A stretch of 64,000 nucleotides of DNA from JALOLG01 sp035557475 (GTDB lineage: Bacteria > Actinomycetota > Acidimicrobiia > Acidimicrobiales > Ilumatobacteraceae): NCBI GenBank assembly GCA_035557475.1, contig DATMDV010000370.1, forward strand, positions 1 to 64,000. The letters are read 5' to 3'. The notes under the pieces were generated by a model. That model ran no database searches and was not told the DNA's origin. It was given only the letters and a program-made list of their open reading frames with translations. Positions 53,293 through 62,200 of the stretch are shown piece after piece (positions within the stretch are counted from its first letter, which is position 1; each line of letters begins with the position of its first letter). Position numbers and translations under genes: made by a program.

Positions 53293-54177
53293 GTGGGCGG
53301 ACTCCGATCTCGGGTCGCGCGGCGGGCTCGGCGGCTCCCCGTGCTTCGGCGTTATCCCGTGACGTACATCTCGTCGTGGCTCGACGGGTACCGGCTGCGC
53401 GGCGACTTCGACCAGGTTCGCGCGTTCGTGATGTTCGTCGGCCAACCGCGCACCGGGCACAGCATCGTCGGCGCCCTGCTCGACGCCCATCCGAACACGT
53501 TGATCGCCCACGAGCTCGATGCGCTCAAGTACGTCACTGCCGGCTACGACCGACGACGCCTGTACGCCCTGCTCGTGCGTGCACAGCAGGAGCGGATCGC
53601 CGCCGGCCACATCTCCGCGACCGGCTACCAGTATCTCGTCGACGGTCAGTGGCAGGGACGGTACGAGCAGCTGCAGGTGATCGGCGACAAGAAGGGCGGT
53701 CAGTCGACCGCCCGTCTCGGCGCGGACATCGGCTTGCTCGACCGTCTGCGCGCGACCGTTGGCGTCGACGTGCACGTCGTCCAGGTCGTGCGCAACCCGT
53801 ACGACGTCATCGCCACGATGCAGCGCCGGGCGCCGAATCGCCGGCTGCCCGACGTCGTCGACTTGTTCTTCGACCTCGCCGTCACGGTCGACGAGGTCCG
53901 CCGCCGGGTCCCCCCCGAACGGTTCCACGAGCTCCACCACGACGCGCTGATCACCGACCCGACGGCCACGCTGAGCAAGCTGTGCACGTTCTTGAGCCTC
54001 CCCGCACCCGCCGACTACCTCGCCGCGTGCAGCGCCATCATCTTCGACACACCGCGTCGCACCCGCGGCGACGTGGCATGGACGCCGGAGCTGATCGAGT
54101 GCGTTCGCGCACGCTTGGCCGAGCACCCGTCGCTCGAGCACTACGGATACGAAGCCACGTCGGCGGAGGCGTCGTGA
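53293..54177 (+). CDS. Sulfotransferase 6 (divergent PAPS-loop type)
   Basis: 294 residues. MFVGQPRTGHSIVGALLDAH (47-66) has the position and shape of a PAPS loop; VVQVVRNPYDVIATM is the 3'-phosphate region. Shared with the next gene are HELDALKYV, WQGRYE, GDKKGGQSTARL and DTPRRTRGD. This branch is unlike the other sulfotransferases here and resembles eukaryote-like sulfotransferase-domain proteins. The N-terminus is basic. Overlaps the next gene by GTGA. Confidence 0.82.
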   Translation: MGGLRSRVARRARRLPVLRRYPVTYISSWLDGYRLRGDFDQVRAFVMFVGQPRTGHSIVGALLDAHPNTLIAHELDALKYVTAGYDRRRLYALLVRAQQERIAAGHISATGYQYLVDGQWQGRYEQLQVIGDKKGGQSTARLGADIGLLDRLRATVGVDVHVVQVVRNPYDVIATMQRRAPNRRLPDVVDLFFDLAVTVDEVRRRVPPERFHELHHDALITDPTATLSKLCTFLSLPAPADYLAACSAIIFDTPRRTRGDVAWTPELIECVRARLAEHPSLEHYGYEATSAEAS

Positions 54178-55049
54178 AGACCAAGCAGGCCCACCGACGC
54201 CGCCAGGTGGCGCGCCTCGTCAACGGGGTCCGCGTGCTCCCCGGCTTCCGCAACTACCCGATGCTCTACGTCAGCTCGGCGGTGCGGGGTCGCCAACTGC
54301 GCGCCGACTTCGCCAGCGTGCGCACGTTCTTGCTGTTCGTCGGGCATCCGCGCAGCGGCCACAGCCTGGTCGGTTCGCTGCTCGACGCTCATCCCGACGC
54401 GGTGGTGTCGCACGAGCTCGACGCGCTCAAGTACGTCGCCGCCGGCTATCGCCGATCGCAGCTGTTCACGCTCGTGCTCGAACACGCCAAGGCCAACGCC
54501 GCGGCTGGCCGGAAATCGTGGGGCTACTCGTACGCCGTGCCCTCCCAATGGCAGGGACGGTACGAGCGGCTCGAAGTGGTGGGCGACAAGCGCGGCCGGC
54601 GCACGACCGCCCGCCTTGCCGAACGACCCGAGTTGCTCGACCGGCTGGCGGCCACGGTGCAGATGCCGGTATCGGTCGTGCAGGTCGTCCGCGACCCGAT
54701 CGACAACATCTCGACGATGTGGCGACGAGGGCAACTCACGCTCGAGTACCAGATCGACGAGTACTTCTCGCTGTGCGACACGGTCGACAAGATCACCGCC
54801 GGGATGGATCCGGCGCGCTTTCACCGTGTGCGGCTCGAGGAGCTCATCGCCCATCCGCACGACCAGCTCACCGACCTGTGTCGGTTCCTCGAGATGCGAG
54901 TCGTGCCGGGATACGTCGATGCGTGCGCGTCGATCGTGTTCGAGGCGCCGCGCCGTACCCGCGACGATGCGCCGTGGACAGCGGAGCTGGTCGACGACGT
55001 GCGTCGTCGAGCCGGGCGCCACGAATGGCTGGCGCCGTACGACGCATGA
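54174..55049 (+). CDS. Sulfotransferase 7 (tandem paralogue of sulfotransferase 6)
   Basis: 291 residues. LFVGHPRSGHSLVGSLLDAH (55-74) and VVQVVRDPIDNISTM are the two PAPS-contact regions. It shares order, length and many motifs with sulfotransferase 6 (HELDALKYV, WQGRYE, GDKRGRRTTARL, APRRTRDD). GGAGG precedes the GTG at 54174. The pair probably arose by tandem duplication and may sulfate two positions of the same repeat unit. Confidence 0.85.
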   Translation: MKTKQAHRRRQVARLVNGVRVLPGFRNYPMLYVSSAVRGRQLRADFASVRTFLLFVGHPRSGHSLVGSLLDAHPDAVVSHELDALKYVAAGYRRSQLFTLVLEHAKANAAAGRKSWGYSYAVPSQWQGRYERLEVVGDKRGRRTTARLAERPELLDRLAATVQMPVSVVQVVRDPIDNISTMWRRGQLTLEYQIDEYFSLCDTVDKITAGMDPARFHRVRLEELIAHPHDQLTDLCRFLEMRVVPGYVDACASIVFEAPRRTRDDAPWTAELVDDVRRRAGRHEWLAPYDA

Positions 55050-55062
55050 CGGGCGGCGGACG

Positions 55063-56124
55063 GTGAGGCTGAAGTCGCGGGTCAAACGGCTGCTGCGCTC
55101 CGCCGGGTTGCGCCGGCGGCGGTCGCCGTGGGTGGTGCACGAGGATCAGCCGGCTGGCCCGGACCCGCTCGACTCGTGGGCGTTGTACGCGATCGTGGTG
55201 ACTTGGATGGAGGCCGACGTGATCGCGGCCACCGTCCGCAACGCCCTGACGCAGGGATGCGAGAGGGTGATCCTGGTCGACAACGACAGCCCCGACGACA
55301 CCGTGGCGGCGGCCATCGCCGCTGGGGCCGAGCTGGGGACGTCGTTCTCGACCCCTCAGCTCGACGAGATGCTGAAGATCCGCCTGCTCAACGAGACGGT
55401 CGCACGGGTGTCGGACGAATCACCCCACGACCACATCTGGTGGCTGTGGCTCGACGCCGACGAGTTCGTCCACGGTCCCGGCGGTTCGACCGTCGCCGAG
55501 ATGCTGACGACCTTGGACCGTCGCTTCCGCATCGTCGGCACCCGGTACTTCAACCACTTCCCCGATCGCCGCCCCGAGCACCTCGTGGGGCTCCACCCGC
55601 TCGACTTCCAGGCGGCGTGCGAGGAACGATCGGGCGACCTCTGCGACCTCGGCCATCGCAAGCACAGCCTCCAACGCTGGGATCGCCACGGACCGCCGAT
55701 CACGTCGGGGCTCGGGTTCCACGCTGCCCGCGCCGACGTCACGCTCGTCGAGCCGACGCTCGCCACGTTCACGCACCACTTCCCCTACCGGTTGGAGGCG
55801 GCCACGCGGCAGCGGTTCGATGCGCTCTGTGGCCGTGACGGCAACGGACGGTCACGCGTCGATCCCTACGACCGCCAGGTGCGGCGCAACGCCCGCACCG
55901 ACTCCGACATGTCGAAGCGTTACCGGACGCTCGAGCACGTCTACGCGCGCGAATGGGCGAGGATCGAGAACCTGCGCCGCGCCGGGAACACGCTCGGGGT
56001 CGTGCTGCGCCCGTGGTGCGACGCGGTCGACCCGGCGGATGCGCAGTTCGCGAGGTGGTACTCGCCGACCGAGCTCGAGGCCGCGATCGCCGAGTGGGCG
56101 CTCACGGGCGGCGCGCCCCCGTGA
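55063..56124 (+). CDS. GT2-like glycosyltransferase
   Basis: 353 residues. A GT-A core: YAIVVTWMEADVIAATVRNAL, VILVDNDSPDD, and WLWLDADEFVHG with the metal-binding D-x-D. The C-terminal third has many charged residues and HHFPYRL. This pattern (family annotated as GT2 or DUF4422/Anp1-like in different genomes) is common in exopolysaccharide loci. The GTG start lies 13 bases after sulfotransferase 7 and the stop overlaps sulfotransferase 8. Confidence 0.78.
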   Translation: MRLKSRVKRLLRSAGLRRRRSPWVVHEDQPAGPDPLDSWALYAIVVTWMEADVIAATVRNALTQGCERVILVDNDSPDDTVAAAIAAGAELGTSFSTPQLDEMLKIRLLNETVARVSDESPHDHIWWLWLDADEFVHGPGGSTVAEMLTTLDRRFRIVGTRYFNHFPDRRPEHLVGLHPLDFQAACEERSGDLCDLGHRKHSLQRWDRHGPPITSGLGFHAARADVTLVEPTLATFTHHFPYRLEAATRQRFDALCGRDGNGRSRVDPYDRQVRRNARTDSDMSKRYRTLEHVYAREWARIENLRRAGNTLGVVLRPWCDAVDPADAQFARWYSPTELEAAIAEWALTGGAPP

Positions 56125-56960
56125 CGCCGCCGCCTTCCACACCGGCCGGGTTGCTGCCGAACTTCGTCGTGATCGGAGCGATGCGCTCCGGGTCGACGTC
56201 GTTGTACAAGTACCTGCAGGCCCACCCCGACGTCTTCATGCCGCGCAAGGAGATCCACTTCTTCGACGTCAAGTGGGACCGCGGTGTGGCGTGGTACCAC
56301 ACTCGCTTCGAGGGATACGCCGGGCAGACGGCGATCGGGGAGGCGACGCCGACCTATCTCGCCGATCCCGTCGCGCTCGACCGCATGGCGGGCACGATTC
56401 CAGACACGCGGCTGGTAGCCGTGTTGCGTGATCCGGTCGACCGCGCCTACTCGCACTACTGGATGGAACACGCCCGCCAACGTGATCCGCGGACGTTCGA
56501 GGCTGCCATTGCCGACGAGCTCGCAAGACGGCCGGGTGCACCCCCATCCGACTACCTCGACCGCGGTCGCTACGCGCGGCAGCTCGAGCAGGTGTGCGAG
56601 CGGTTCCCACGGCACCACCTGCACGTCGTGCTCCTCGACGACCTCCGCGACCGGCCCCACGAGACCTACGCCGCGGCGTGCCGGTTCCTCGGGATCGACG
56701 ACGGGTTCGTGCCGCCTCGGATCGGCGAGCGGGTCAACCGGTTCGTGGCGTTCCGATCGATGCGGGTGCGGAACATGCGCCGCTCACTTCCGTCGACGTT
56801 GCGGATCGCGCGGATCGTCGGCCGGCTCAACGCTCGCGAGGGCGCCTACTCGCCGATGGCAGCCGAAACGCGGGCGACATTGCACCAGCATTTCGGCGCC
56901 GACAACGAGGCGCTGGCCGAGTGGCTCGGACGCGATCTGTCGATGTGGGGTGCCCGATGA
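56121..56960 (+). CDS. Sulfotransferase 8 (NDST/HS-type)
   Basis: 279 residues. VIGAMRSGSTSLYKYLQAH (17-35) PAPS loop, MPRKEIHFFD where heparan-sulfate-type enzymes carry their catalytic Lys/Glu region, VAVLRDPVDRAYSHYWMEH as 3'-phosphate site, and RGRYARQLEQVCERFP. Closest in type to sulfotransferase 4. GTGA overlap with the GT2-like gene and only 58 bases to cysD. Confidence 0.9.
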   Translation: MTPPPSTPAGLLPNFVVIGAMRSGSTSLYKYLQAHPDVFMPRKEIHFFDVKWDRGVAWYHTRFEGYAGQTAIGEATPTYLADPVALDRMAGTIPDTRLVAVLRDPVDRAYSHYWMEHARQRDPRTFEAAIADELARRPGAPPSDYLDRGRYARQLEQVCERFPRHHLHVVLLDDLRDRPHETYAAACRFLGIDDGFVPPRIGERVNRFVAFRSMRVRNMRRSLPSTLRIARIVGRLNAREGAYSPMAAETRATLHQHFGADNEALAEWLGRDLSMWGAR

Positions 56961-57008
56961 CCGTGACTGAACGCAATCCCGACCGATCCTCGAACGGCGT
57001 CACGCGGA

Positions 57009-57014
57009 TAGCGT
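57009..57014 (+). promoter_or_regulatory. Possible leaderless -10 element (TAGCGT) before cysD
   Basis: TAGCGT ends 4 bases before ATG 57019 and 7 bases before the in-frame GTG 57022. The second distance matches the other leaderless starts, so cysD may begin at the GTG and may have its own promoter in addition to read-through. Confidence 0.35.
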
Positions 57015-57018
57015 TGTC

Positions 57019-57927
57019 ATGGTGACACGGGTCGCCGGCGCCACCGCTCAACTCGAGGACGAGGCGATCACGATCATCCGCGAGGTCGCCGCCGAGTGCG
57101 AACGGCCGGTGCTGCTGTTCTCCGGCGGCAAGGACTCGGTCGTGATGCTGCACCTGGCCCGCCGGGCGTTCTGGCCGGCGCGGATCCCGTTCCCGGTGAT
57201 GCACGTCGACACCGGCCACAACTTCGACGAGGTCATCGCGTTTCGTGATCGCACGGTCGATCTGTTCGACGTGAAGTTGATCGTCGCCTCGGTGCAGGAC
57301 TCGATCGATCGCGGGCGCGTGCACGAGGACACCGGCCCACGTGCATCGCGCAACCCGTTGCAGACGGTGACGTTGTTGGACGCGATCACCGAGCATCGTT
57401 TCGACGCCGTGTTCGGCGGAGCGCGCCGCGACGAGGAACGGGCGCGAGCCAAGGAGCGGGTGGTGTCTCACCGCGACGAGTTCGGTCAGTGGGATCCCAA
57501 GAACCAGCGCCCCGAGCTGTGGGGGATCTACAACACCCGACGCAATCGGGGCGAGCACGTCCGGGTCTTCCCGCTGTCGAACTGGACCGAGCTCGACGTG
57601 TGGCGGTTCATCGCCGAGCGCGACGTCGAGCTGCCGTCGCTCTACTTCGCCCATCACCGTCAGGTGTTCCGGCGCGACGGGATGCTGATGGCCACCAACC
57701 GGCATGTGCCGCGCCTCGACGGCGAGGAGCCGTTCGAGGCGCTGGTGCGGTTCCGCACGATCGGCGACGCCACCTGCACGGCCGCCGTCGAGTCGGCCGC
57801 GTTCACGGTCGACGACATTGTCGCCGAGACGGCGGTGGCCAGGGTCACCGAGCGCGGTGCGACCCGCGCCGACGACCGCATCTCGGAGGCCGGCATGGAA
57901 GACCGCAAGCGCCAGGGGTACTTCTGA
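57019..57927 (+). CDS. cysD: Sulfate adenylyltransferase subunit 2
   Basis: 302 residues, PP-loop ATP-pyrophosphatase: LLFSGGKDSVVML (33-45), HVDTGHNFDEVI, GGARRDEERARAKER, ELWGIYN, LSNWTELDVWRFI. With CysN it makes adenosine 5'-phosphosulfate from sulfate and ATP. The end DRKRQGYF is typical. It sits at the end of a row of sulfotransferases, so its likely job is to supply activated sulfate for glycan sulfation rather than only for cysteine synthesis. Start at 57019 or GTG 57022. Confidence 0.96.
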   Translation: MVTRVAGATAQLEDEAITIIREVAAECERPVLLFSGGKDSVVMLHLARRAFWPARIPFPVMHVDTGHNFDEVIAFRDRTVDLFDVKLIVASVQDSIDRGRVHEDTGPRASRNPLQTVTLLDAITEHRFDAVFGGARRDEERARAKERVVSHRDEFGQWDPKNQRPELWGIYNTRRNRGEHVRVFPLSNWTELDVWRFIAERDVELPSLYFAHHRQVFRRDGMLMATNRHVPRLDGEEPFEALVRFRTIGDATCTAAVESAAFTVDDIVAETAVARVTERGATRADDRISEAGMEDRKRQGYF

Positions 57928-59213
57928 TGCAACCCGACACGACCGCCGGCCGCCAGCGGGCGCCGTTGCGCTTCGCCACGGTCGGCAGCGTCGACGACGG
58001 CAAGTCGACGCTCATCGGACGCCTGTTGCTCGACTCGAAGTCGATCTTCGAGGACCAGCTCGAACACATCGAGGCGGTCAGCAAACGCCGCGGCAACGAC
58101 TACGTCGACCTGGCCCTGCTGACCGACGGCTTGCGGGCCGAGCGCGAGCAAGGCATCACCATCGACGTCGCGTACCGGTACTTCTCGACGCCCGTCCGCA
58201 GCTTCATCATCGCCGACTGCCCCGGCCATGTGCAGTACACCCGCAACGCGATCACCGGCGCATCGACCGCCGACCTGGCGCTCGTGCTCGTCGACGCCCG
58301 CCACGGAATCGTCGAACAGACGCGACGCCACAGCCTGTTGGTCTCGCTGCTCGGCGTGCCGCACCTCGTCATCTGCGTCAACAAGATGGACCTCGTCGGT
58401 CACGATCGAGACCAGTTCGACGCGATCCGCCAGGAGTTCACCGAGTTCGCCGCCCGCCTCGACCTGCGCGACGTCACGTTCATCCCGATCTCCGCCCTCG
58501 ACGGCGACAACGTCGTCGACCGCTCGGCGAACATGACGTGGTACGAGGGCCCGACCCTGCTGCACCACCTCGAGACGGTGTACACGGCGAGCGACGAGAA
58601 CCTCATCGACGTGCGCTTCCCGGTGCAGTACGTCATCCGCCCGCAACGCGCCGATCACCACGACTACCGCGGCTACGCCGGCACGGTCGCCGCTGGCACG
58701 CTCCGACCAGGCGACGAGGTGCTCGTGCTCCCGTCCGGCTTGACGTCGCGGATCGCGCGCATCGACACCGCCGACGGCCCGGTCGACGAGGCCCGCCCGT
58801 CGATGGCCGTCACGGTGCTCCTGGCCGACGACCTCGACGTCTCACGCGGCGACATGATCTGCCGCCCGAACAACCATCCGACGCCGTCCCAGGATCTCGA
58901 CGCCACGATCGCGTGGATGGACTCCGAAGCCCCGCTGGCCCTGCGGCGCGTGTACGCGCTGAAGCACACGACCCGCACGGTGCGAGCAATGATCACCGAC
59001 GTCCACTACCGGCTCGACGTCCACTCCCTACATCGCGACACCGAGGCGACGGAGCTGAAGCTCAACGAGATCGGTCGGGTCACGCTGCGGGCGACGGCGC
59101 CGCTGTTCGCCGACGACTATCGCCGCAGCCGTGTGACCGGAAGCTTCGTCCTCATCGACGAGGCGACCAACCAGACGGTCGCCGCCGGAATGCTCCGCAC
59201 CGCCACCGCCTGA
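57927..59213 (+). CDS. cysN: Sulfate adenylyltransferase subunit 1 (GTPase)
   Basis: 428 residues, EF-Tu-like GTPase: G1 GSVDDGKST (20-28), switch region EREQGITIDVAYRYF, G3 DCPGHVQYTRN, G4 NKMDLV, followed by two beta-barrel domains. GTP hydrolysis drives APS formation by CysD. No APS-kinase domain is attached, so PAPS must be finished by a CysC outside the window. It overlaps cysD by one base (TGATG) and stops 13 bases before the convergent CHAT gene. Confidence 0.96.
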   Translation: MQPDTTAGRQRAPLRFATVGSVDDGKSTLIGRLLLDSKSIFEDQLEHIEAVSKRRGNDYVDLALLTDGLRAEREQGITIDVAYRYFSTPVRSFIIADCPGHVQYTRNAITGASTADLALVLVDARHGIVEQTRRHSLLVSLLGVPHLVICVNKMDLVGHDRDQFDAIRQEFTEFAARLDLRDVTFIPISALDGDNVVDRSANMTWYEGPTLLHHLETVYTASDENLIDVRFPVQYVIRPQRADHHDYRGYAGTVAAGTLRPGDEVLVLPSGLTSRIARIDTADGPVDEARPSMAVTVLLADDLDVSRGDMICRPNNHPTPSQDLDATIAWMDSEAPLALRRVYALKHTTRTVRAMITDVHYRLDVHSLHRDTEATELKLNEIGRVTLRATAPLFADDYRRSRVTGSFVLIDEATNQTVAAGMLRTATA

Positions 59214-59226
59214 CGGCTCTGACGAC

Positions 59227-62200
59227 TCACGGCCTCCATTCGGCGAGGTGCTCGGCCAGGTCGGCGAGCGCGGCCGCGACGGCAGGGTCGCGGACCAGGA
59301 TCGCGAGCTCGGCGACGTACCGCGTCGGCGAGCCACGCTCGCGGGCGGTCGAGCGGTGGCGGAAGACGTCGATGTAGGCCGCCTTGATCGCGTCGAGTGT
59401 CGGACCGTCGCTCAGCGACGCGTCGATCAGCGCTCGGGTGAGCGCCAGCTCCGGATGGGCGACGCGCCCCCAGAAGTCGGTGGCGGGACCCACGAAGTCA
59501 GGCGCGTCGATGGCCGCCAGGATCGCCGCCCGTCGGCTCGGTTGGAGGAGGCCGCCGATCCCGTCGAGTTGCAGCGCGCACAGTGCCCCGTAGGGCTTGC
59601 CGTCGAGCCGCCACGCTTCGGCGTAGGCCCGGGCGGCCGTGCGCAGTGCGGTCGTGCGTTCGCGACCTCGGGTGGACGCGGCGACGGCCTTCCAGAACCC
59701 GGCGTTGATGGCGACGCGCTCGGCGGTGCGGCCCAACGCCAGCAACGTGGCGATCCGTGCCTTCGCCGTGTCGCGCAGCGTGGTCGCGGTCACAGGCGAC
59801 TTGGGCTCGAGCGCGATGAGCGCGGCCAGCTCGTCCTTGTCGGGGGGCTGGGGCGATTCGAGGGCGGCGGCGAGGCGTACCTCGAGGTTGGCGAGCTGCT
59901 CGACGGCCTTCAGCGACACGTGGGCATCGGCGCACATGAGCGCCTTGCGGTACGCGCGGACGGAGTCGGCAAGCGCGCCGCACTCGCCGAAGCCTCCGCC
60001 GAGGGCGGCCCACACGTCTCCCCGTACGTCCCACGGGGGGATGGCGAGCCCTTCGAGCGCCCGCACTTCGGTGGCGATGCGGCTCTGATCGGCCCCTGGG
60101 TCCCCAGCCTGTACCGCCAGCGCGACGAGTGCCCGCACGAGCTCCTCGGCCGACACCGGGTGGCTCGCCGACGAGGAACGGGCGCCGGCCGCGGCCAACC
60201 GGAACGCGGGGTCTCCGTAGCACTGGTAGGCCGCCCACGTGTTCGACGCGCCCCCGTCGACCTGGTGGGCCGCGACGCGAGCGGCGCGCACCGCGATTCC
60301 GAACGCCTCACCGCCGAGCATCCGGTCGTAGAACACCTTGGCGAACTCGGCGGCCGCTCGATCGTCGACCGACCATCCTGCCGCCACCACGGCCCGCACG
60401 CCCATGGCCATCAGCTTGCGCGAGAGGCTGGCCGCGAGCTGGGGGAGGCGGCCACGCTGGACGGCGAGGATCGCCTTGTCCGCAGTCTCGGGTGATCCGT
60501 CCCCCTCGCGGGACTCGGTCAGCACACTGCCGAGGTGGCAGCAGTTCAAGAACACGAGGCTCGGTGGACGACGCATCTGACCGATCTCCACTGCCGTGAG
60601 GTACTGGTTACGTCCGATGGCCACTCCGCCCCACGGTTTGCCGTCGCGCCCTTCGGGGTCGAACCACCCATGTCCCGCGATGTGCAGGATCTGGTAGTCG
60701 TCGGCGAGCAACATCCCGATCACGGCACCCGCGGAGCCAGCCTCTTCTTGCGCGTCGCCTTCGAAGATGACGGGGACCACGCGGACGTCGGCGGCGGCGA
60801 GTTGCTCCGCGACCGCCTTCGCCTCGCTCTGCGCTCCTTCCAATCGCGGGAACAGGGCACCGGCTGGTGGATCGCCGATCACCAGCGCGCGTGGGTGCAC
60901 CGTCGACACGTCTCCCACGGGTCGGTCGATCAGTTTGAGCTGACGCACGAAGCCCATCCGCTTCACCAGCGGCTCGGGCCCGCCGAGCGCCGAGCGGTCG
61001 GCGAGCGCCTCCCATGGGATGTCGGCGGTCTGTTCGTCGACGACGAGCACGAGGTTCTCGACTGAACCCAGCTCGCGCTTCAGATCGTTCGGCAGGAGGA
61101 GCTCGAACAACGCCACGTTCACCGTGCCGTCGACGCGAGCCGATCCGACGGCGTCACGAACCATCCGCCCGACGAGACCGTTGTCGACCACGTGCGGGAC
61201 GAGGTCGGCCCTGGCGCGGGCGCCGAGCGACGTGAACATCAGCTCGACCAGGCCATCGCCGACCTTCTCGTCCGGCCCGCTGACGATGAGGCGGCGCCAC
61301 ATGCCTGCGCCGTACTCGGCCGTCGGCGCCGACGGCCGGCCGCCCTCGCCCACCACGAGGCGGTCGGATGGTCGCACCTCGCCGCCGGCCTGCAACGCCA
61401 CCGGGAGGTAGCGCTCGATGTCGCGGACGATCCGCGCCGCGTCCTCCGCGCGCTGTTCGTACAGCTCGACGATCTCCAGCTCGTCGATGCGCACCGGGCG
61501 CTCGGTTTGCGACGAGGCCAGTTCGCGGTTGGCGAGAAGCACACCTTCGACGATGGCGCCGACGACGGTGGGGACCTGCAGCCCGTCCGGGCCGTAGCTG
61601 CCGACGAGCACCGAGGAGAGCCCGACGGTCACCGGTGTCGGCTCGTCGGCGTCGAGCAATGGTGGAACCGACGCCAGCGCGTGTTCGACGGCTGCGTTGT
61701 GCAGCGCTCGGGCGAGCGCGGTCGGCGTGAGGTCCCCCATCTCGCCGAGCCCGATCACGGCAACCCCGGCGAACGCCCCGAGCCGTTCCTCGCCGGCGGG
61801 CACGACCCGCAGCACGTCGTTCGGCGTCGCCGGATAGCGGCCGAGCACCTGTCGAGCGGTCAGCCTGCCACCCAACAACCAGTCGGCCCACTCCTCGGCA
61901 CCGCCGAACGGTGTGCCTGCGTAGTGACCGAGCACCACGAGGTGGCTGGCGTGCTCGAGACTGGCGTGGCGCACCGAGACCTTCAGGGTGGGCAACGGGG
62001 CGTCGACGAGCCGCAGCGTGCCGAGCCAGCTGCTCGTGGCTTCGTCGACGTACTGCCGAGCGATCGTCGCGCGCTGTTGTCGACTCGGCGCGCGTCCGCG
62101 GACGGCACGGGCGAGCGGGATCGGGTCGATGAGCGGTGGCAGTTCGAGCTCGTCGCCCGCAACCCAGTCGAGAGTCGTCGGAGCGCGTCGAGCGACGACT

